A stretch of 64,000 nucleotides of DNA from Komagataeibacter xylinus (lineage in GTDB: Bacteria > Pseudomonadota > Alphaproteobacteria > Acetobacterales > Acetobacteraceae): assembly GCF_009834365.1 (NCBI RefSeq), contig NZ_CP041348.1:3137001-3201000 (forward strand). Reading direction: 5' to 3'. Shown one piece after another: positions 62,849-64,000 of the stretch. The notes beneath the pieces were generated by a model. That model worked only from the letters and a program-made list of their open reading frames with translations. It did not search any database and was not told the origin of the DNA. The position numbers were made by a program, and so were the translations under genes. How positions within the stretch are numbered: position 1 is the first letter of the stretch; every line of letters starts with the position of its first letter.

Positions 62849-64000
62849 TGCGCGAAACCCTGCGTACCCGCCTTGGCTGGCTGCATGGCTGGCTTGGCTA
62901 TGGGGCCGGGCTGGTGCTGACCTGCATCTTCGCCACTGGCAGCGTTGCGGTGTTCAATATGGAAATCACGCGCTGGATGCAGCCCGAAGTGCAGCTGACC
63001 ACCCCTGTGCCGCCTGGCGCTGCGGCGCTTGATGCGGCCACGCGTCTGGTCGCAGCCGGGCAGGCCCGTGGCGTATCAGCCTTTATCGCCCTGCCCTCGG
63101 TCCGCTCGTCCACGCTGGACGTGCTGCATTACAATGGCCATGAATTTGTTGGCGCGCAGCTTGACCCGGCCACGGGCGAGGTCATACCGGCGCGCGTCAC
63201 GGCAGGAGGTGGGCTGTTCTATAACTTTCACCATACCCTGTTTCTTGGCCCGCAGGCGGGCACGGTTATTGTCAATATTGCCGGAATGGCCCTTCTGGTT
63301 GCCATTATATCCGGCGTTGTCATTCATCTGCACGCGCTGCTGCCTGATATCATCCTGCTGCGCCTTTCGGCGGCCCGGCTGCGGGCGTGGCTTGATGCGC
63401 ATCTGCTGGCGGGCGTGCTGTTCCTGCCCTTCATGGTCATGATGGCCTATACGGGCGTGCTGGTTAAGGCAGACATGATCGTGCCTGCGGCCCCGCGCCC
63501 CGTGCGGTCTTTGCAGGTATCTGCGCCGCCCCCTACCCCGATGCCGGACATAACGCAATTGCGGCTGGCACCCCTGCTGGCTCAGGCGCGTGCCAGTCTC
63601 GCGGGCCAGGAGCCGGGTTTCATTCTTTTTGCACCGCAGCGCGTATCCATCTTCGCGGGTGACGCCAGCAGCGCGTTCATCACCCGTGACCATGCCGATT
63701 TCAGCCTACCCGAGGGGCGCCCCCTTCCGGTCGATACAACCACCACCCCCATCGCCCGCACCATGCAGTTCATGCACGGGGTGCATTATGCCCGTTTTGC
63801 GCCGCCGGGTTTACGGTGGCTGTATTTCCTGTCCGGCCTGTGCGGCACCGCTGTCATGGCCAGCGGGCTGGTCCTGTTCGTGATGAAGCGCCGCCGCCAT
63901 GCGGGCCACACAGGGGCACACCGGCTGGCCGATGGGCTGAACATGGCGGTCATTGCCGGGCTACCCGCTGCCATGCTGGCGTTTTTGGAGGGCAACCGGC
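62848..64000 (+). CDS. PepSY-associated TM protein (PiuB-like), 3' end outside window
   Basis: About 384 codons visible without a stop. It opens MRETLRTRLGWLHGWLGYGA with the first TM, has a PepSY-like periplasmic region (ALDAATRLVAAGQARGVSAF), then FYNFHHTLFLGPQAG and further TM segments (IVNIAGMALLVAIISGVVIH, LLAGVLFLPFMVMMAYTGVL, WLYFLSGLCGTAVMASGLVL). Conserved His residues in the helices (WLHGW, NFHHTLF, MQFMHGVHYA) are typical of the PiuB/FoxB-like family, which is thought to reduce ferric siderophores or bind heme in the inner membrane. The start shares one base with the preceding stop. A TonB receptor may lie nearby outside the window. Confidence 0.9.
   Translation, partial: MRETLRTRLGWLHGWLGYGAGLVLTCIFATGSVAVFNMEITRWMQPEVQLTTPVPPGAAALDAATRLVAAGQARGVSAFIALPSVRSSTLDVLHYNGHEFVGAQLDPATGEVIPARVTAGGGLFYNFHHTLFLGPQAGTVIVNIAGMALLVAIISGVVIHLHALLPDIILLRLSAARLRAWLDAHLLAGVLFLPFMVMMAYTGVLVKADMIVPAAPRPVRSLQVSAPPPTPMPDITQLRLAPLLAQARASLAGQEPGFILFAPQRVSIFAGDASSAFITRDHADFSLPEGRPLPVDTTTTPIARTMQFMHGVHYARFAPPGLRWLYFLSGLCGTAVMASGLVLFVMKRRRHAGHTGAHRLADGLNMAVIAGLPAAMLAFLEGNR

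Noticed and set aside
1..64000. tRNA, rRNA, CRISPR array, insertion sequence or prophage genes
   Set aside because: None seen on reading; no transposase, integrase or direct-repeat array is present among the recognisable genes.

Overview
The window looks like chromosome from an acetic acid bacterium (Alphaproteobacteria, Acetobacteraceae, most likely Komagataeibacter or Gluconacetobacter). The reasons are high GC with strongly GC-biased third codon positions, the glycerol, D-amino-acid, OprB and TonB gene content, and a giant cyclic glucan synthase. The genus is inferred from memory of these families, not from a search. No rRNA, tRNA, CRISPR array, prophage or intact insertion sequence was seen.

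Layout. 1-5.3 kb: glycerol regulon glpD-glpK-glpX (minus) divergent from glpF, with a GlpR-type palindrome in front of each transcription unit. 5.4-7.8 kb: AT-rich accessory patch with a conserved hypothetical protein and a Lon-like AAA+ ATPase that has no protease domain. 7.8-10.8 kb: Lrp regulator divergent from alanine racemase and D-amino acid dehydrogenase (dad system). 10.8-18.4 kb: LysR regulator, FUSC transporter, malic enzyme with a divergent LysR gene, and an orphan PhoR-like histidine kinase. 18.8-23.9 kb: OprB porin, then a TonB siderophore receptor coupled to a YbiX/PiuC hydroxylase, with an unusual palindromic leader. 24-31 kb: cold-shock protein, a small secreted protein, a YhaN/YhaO (SbcCD-like) pair and succinate-semialdehyde dehydrogenase. 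31.5-37.4 kb: LysR regulator, a Gln-rich repeat protein, and the NAD cluster nrtR-nadA-nadB-nadC with ATGA overlaps. 37.5-42.4 kb: lipid kinase, amino-acid permease, ArsC-like reductase, a hypothetical protein and TrhO. 42.7-50.2 kb: AT-rich orphan Tdi1-like immunity gene, ABC exporter, SDR/LysR pair, NhaA and a CPA1 Na+/H+ antiporter. 50.5-59.3 kb: a very large cyclic beta-glucan synthase gene interrupted near its 3' end by a one-base frameshift. 59.4-62.3 kb: a run of small hydrophilic or secreted proteins, a DJ-1/PfpI protein and a His-rich membrane protein. 62.5 kb to the end: a small membrane protein and a PepSY-TM protein (partial), probably an iron-uptake module.

The most interesting unexplained structure is a family of about 70-bp intergenic elements (42.46, 47.25, 48.55, 60.67 and 62.33 kb). 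Each intact copy can fold into an outer stem enclosing two hairpins, and the hairpin sequences differ between copies while pairing is kept. Second is the leader of the TonB receptor gene, where repeated TTGCAA palindromes can pair with the start codon. Others are the split glucan synthase, the protease-less Lon-like ATPase, and the microprotein cluster after the glucan synthase with a possible EcfG-type promoter.
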